Shown here: one piece after another, positions 59,869-64,000 of the stretch | How the letters are laid out: every line of letters starts with the position of its first letter | Position numbering within the stretch: the stretch's first letter is position 1 | NCBI GenBank assembly: GCA_014529385.2 | Contig: CM043965.1 | Span: 19,519,912-19,583,911 of the forward strand | Source of the DNA: Adiantum capillus-veneris | Lineage: Eukaryota; Streptophyta; Polypodiopsida; Polypodiales; Pteridaceae | Direction: 5' to 3' | DNA length: 64,000 nucleotides | Made by a program: the position numbers and the translations under genes | The notes under the pieces: model-generated | What the model was told of the DNA's origin: nothing | The model's input: only the letters and a program-made list of their open reading frames with translations | Databases searched by the model: none

Positions 59869-61330
59869 TGTTTAGGGCTGAAGCATATTCTGGTGATTGA
59901 GTTGGTTTGGGAACGGAACGGCTTAAAGGCTCCCCACTCTATGTGGAAAATTGTTTAGTGGCCTTTGCTGGTCTTAGTTGGTGCCGGAGCCATACTCTTT
60001 TTCTCTGATTTTTATTGGCTGGTAGCTATGGCAATTATTTGTTTTTCTAAAAGCCATATTTTACATACAAGTATTTGTACTAGCTAGGAGCTTTTGGTTT
60101 TTTTTGGCCTGAGAGAAATACCAATTGAATGACTGGATTGGATGTGAATGTATGCATATGCTCATATTCTTTCTATCTGGATTTAGGAGGTTGTTCGTGC
60201 TGAAGCATTTTCTCACACTAGCTTGATTGAGTGACTGTATACATATGCTCTTTTTCATTTATAGGGATAGGGTTGCATGACCTTGGGACTGGCTCTTACA
60301 AATCTATACTATTTAGTCGATACAGTGTGTGTTTCGAACGGTTGGATGACATTAGTCTGGGAACGGACTGGTTTTTCCCTCGACTGACTTCTATTTTGCA
60401 GGCTATGTAAAGCAATAAAATACTAACAGTTGAGCATTCTGTTGCGGAGAAATGAACCGATAGCAGGCTGTAGTCATTAATGGTTGGTTTAGGGATTTAT
60501 TTTGGAAACACATGAGGGATATGGGCCTCTCGTTCGACCTGAATGAGTGGGGTTGCAAAATATATTTCTATTTATTCTCTATATGATTAAATGGTAGCAT
60601 AACCAGACGATAAAAAGGCTGGTGGTAAAAAATTCTTTTATCTGCTGACTAAAATCTCGGATCATTACTGTTTGGGTTTTTGGTTTTTAAAGAAAAGCTG
60701 TGACTCAAAGATTGCTTTAACTCATTAAAATAGGCTTTTTGAAATATTTTTGATGGTGGAAATACTGGTAGAGGCGGACAACCATGCTAATGATTGATTA
60801 ATCTTGATGAAAAACACTAAGACCTGACTTCACAGTAACATAAAAAACAACTGATATAGCATGAACACTGTTTTGATCGATAAAAACTAAATTTTAAAGT
60901 ACGGAAGGAAGGATTTTTACTTGAACTAAAACTGGAAAGTTGTTTCAAAATTCCATTCTAGTTTAGGGAAACAAAATATTACTAATCACTTTAAACCTTA
61001 GCAGCATGATTTTTCTTTTTTTGATACCTTGGTGACATGGATGACAACTAGGTCACCCCAATTACATGCAATGCTGTTTGGAAGCTAACAAATAGTTTGT
61101 TTTCTTACTGTGGATGCAGGTAAGGGTGTCCTCTCCTTGGCAATTGATTAAGAAGATAAAGTGTTGTACTTGTAACTATTGGACTATAACAGGACCATCC
61201 TACCCTTTAATGGCCTATTATTATGATGTATTTGCTTTGGATAAACTGTTGAAACAAATACATGACTTTGTACTTTATCTGTAGGCCAAGGTCTTTGTAG
61301 AATATCTCATGTGTTATGTATACTGTAACA

Positions 61331-61376
<46 letters not shown>

Positions 61377-61424
61377 CACACATCACACACAAACTCTCAC
61401 CATCTCTCACAGACACTCCCTCAC

Positions 61425-63468
<2,044 letters not shown>

Positions 63469-63540
<72 letters not shown>
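63469..63540. repeat. Compound (CA)n(GA)n microsatellite, about 72 bp
   Basis: CA to 63498, then GA 63501-63540, abutting repeat S. Confidence 0.97.
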
Positions 63541-63544
<4 letters not shown>

Positions 63545-63715
63545 ATTATCATCCTCGGAGGTCAAAATGACCTATGGGACCAAAATTACATGTGATGTAG
63601 TATGTGTATGGCTGATGACTGGCTCTCGATGCTCCAAAATTGTGGTGATGAGAGTCGCAATGGAGAGCCCACACTTTGGCTGGGAGAGGAAAGTGTGTAG
63701 GTCTAAGTTATGGCT
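63541..63715 (-). repeat. Dispersed repeat S, copy 2 (inverted)
   Basis: Matches 18835-18978 on the other strand: TTATCATCCTCGGAGGTCAA, GACCTATGGGACCAAA, CCAAAATTGTGGTGATGAGA and GTCGCAATGGAGAG. It begins at the GA tract, as copy 1 does at its CT tract. Confidence 0.8.
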
Positions 63716-64000
63716 GAAAATGTGAGAGACGCAAGTTTGGATGTATAATGTGAGCAAAAGCTGAGCACTCTAGTAGTGTATGGTACTCAGACTCTCGAAC
63801 TTGCAATGAGCATAATTGCACAGTTGATTTGACTCTTCTCCATTGCCCCAACACCCTATCTCGCATGAAAGGAAATGGGAGCTAAGCCGAATGGCTATGA
63901 TAGTGCGTATCATCGACAAGGGGATAGGCTCAAGCATGTAAGTGTGAGTACGGTTTCCTCTTTCAGTGAAGAACATGGTTTTGTAGTTGGGAGCAATATG
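63716..64000. other. Unannotated end of window
   Basis: No feature recognised. Confidence 0.5.

Overview
The window is plant nuclear DNA built almost entirely from retrotransposon debris and long dinucleotide microsatellites. It shows no intact host gene, tRNA, rRNA or CRISPR array that I can recognise. Three observations point to a land plant: Ty3/gypsy elements of the plant chromovirus and Athila/Tat (OTA) types, an initiator-Met tRNA primer site (TGGTATCAGAGC), and a decayed pentatricopeptide-repeat (PPR) gene of the land-plant kind. The style of the PPR remnant and the very long CT/GA and CA/GT tracts would fit a fern or other seed-free plant, but that is inference.

Layout. 1-8506 (minus): most of an Athila-like Ty3/gypsy element (called A) with 5' LTR, primer site, gag, protease, reverse transcriptase, RNase H and integrase, plus an extra decayed reading frame downstream of integrase with nuclear-targeting features. 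8507-17800: mostly non-coding, with a GATA-rich block, a long CA tract and one LTR-like sequence with its polypurine tract (14749-15702). 17806-18110 (minus): a protease scrap. 18835-24030: a chimeric minus-strand remnant joining the RT of one element family to the integrase and LTR of another, then local duplications. 24604-26060: primer site and gag debris. 30712-32520: integrase debris, an LTR start and a PPR pseudogene. 35951-37105: an older repeat split by an LTR-like insert (36070-36936). 38491-47377 (plus): a complete, fairly young chromovirus (called B) with two LTRs, a CATATG target duplication and gag-pol broken only by single-base frame breaks. 49374-57805 (plus): a decayed Tat/Ogre-like element (called C) with extra coding sequence before gag and a second, archaeal-type RNase H. 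57806-62758: microsatellite-bounded material, including a second block of C's LTR. 62759-64000: non-coding, with an inverted copy of the 18.8 kb repeat.

How the parts relate. A, B and C are three separate element families. B shares its family with the integrase/LTR part of the 19-22 kb remnant, and C shares its family with the RT part of that remnant. None of the three can make a full polyprotein as read here; B comes closest. Several homology blocks stop exactly at long dinucleotide tracts. This is the most striking large-scale pattern in the window, and it could reflect either real rearrangement or assembly joins. I found no clear evidence of a wholly new biological system. The best candidates for undescribed biology are the extra reading frames of elements A and C.
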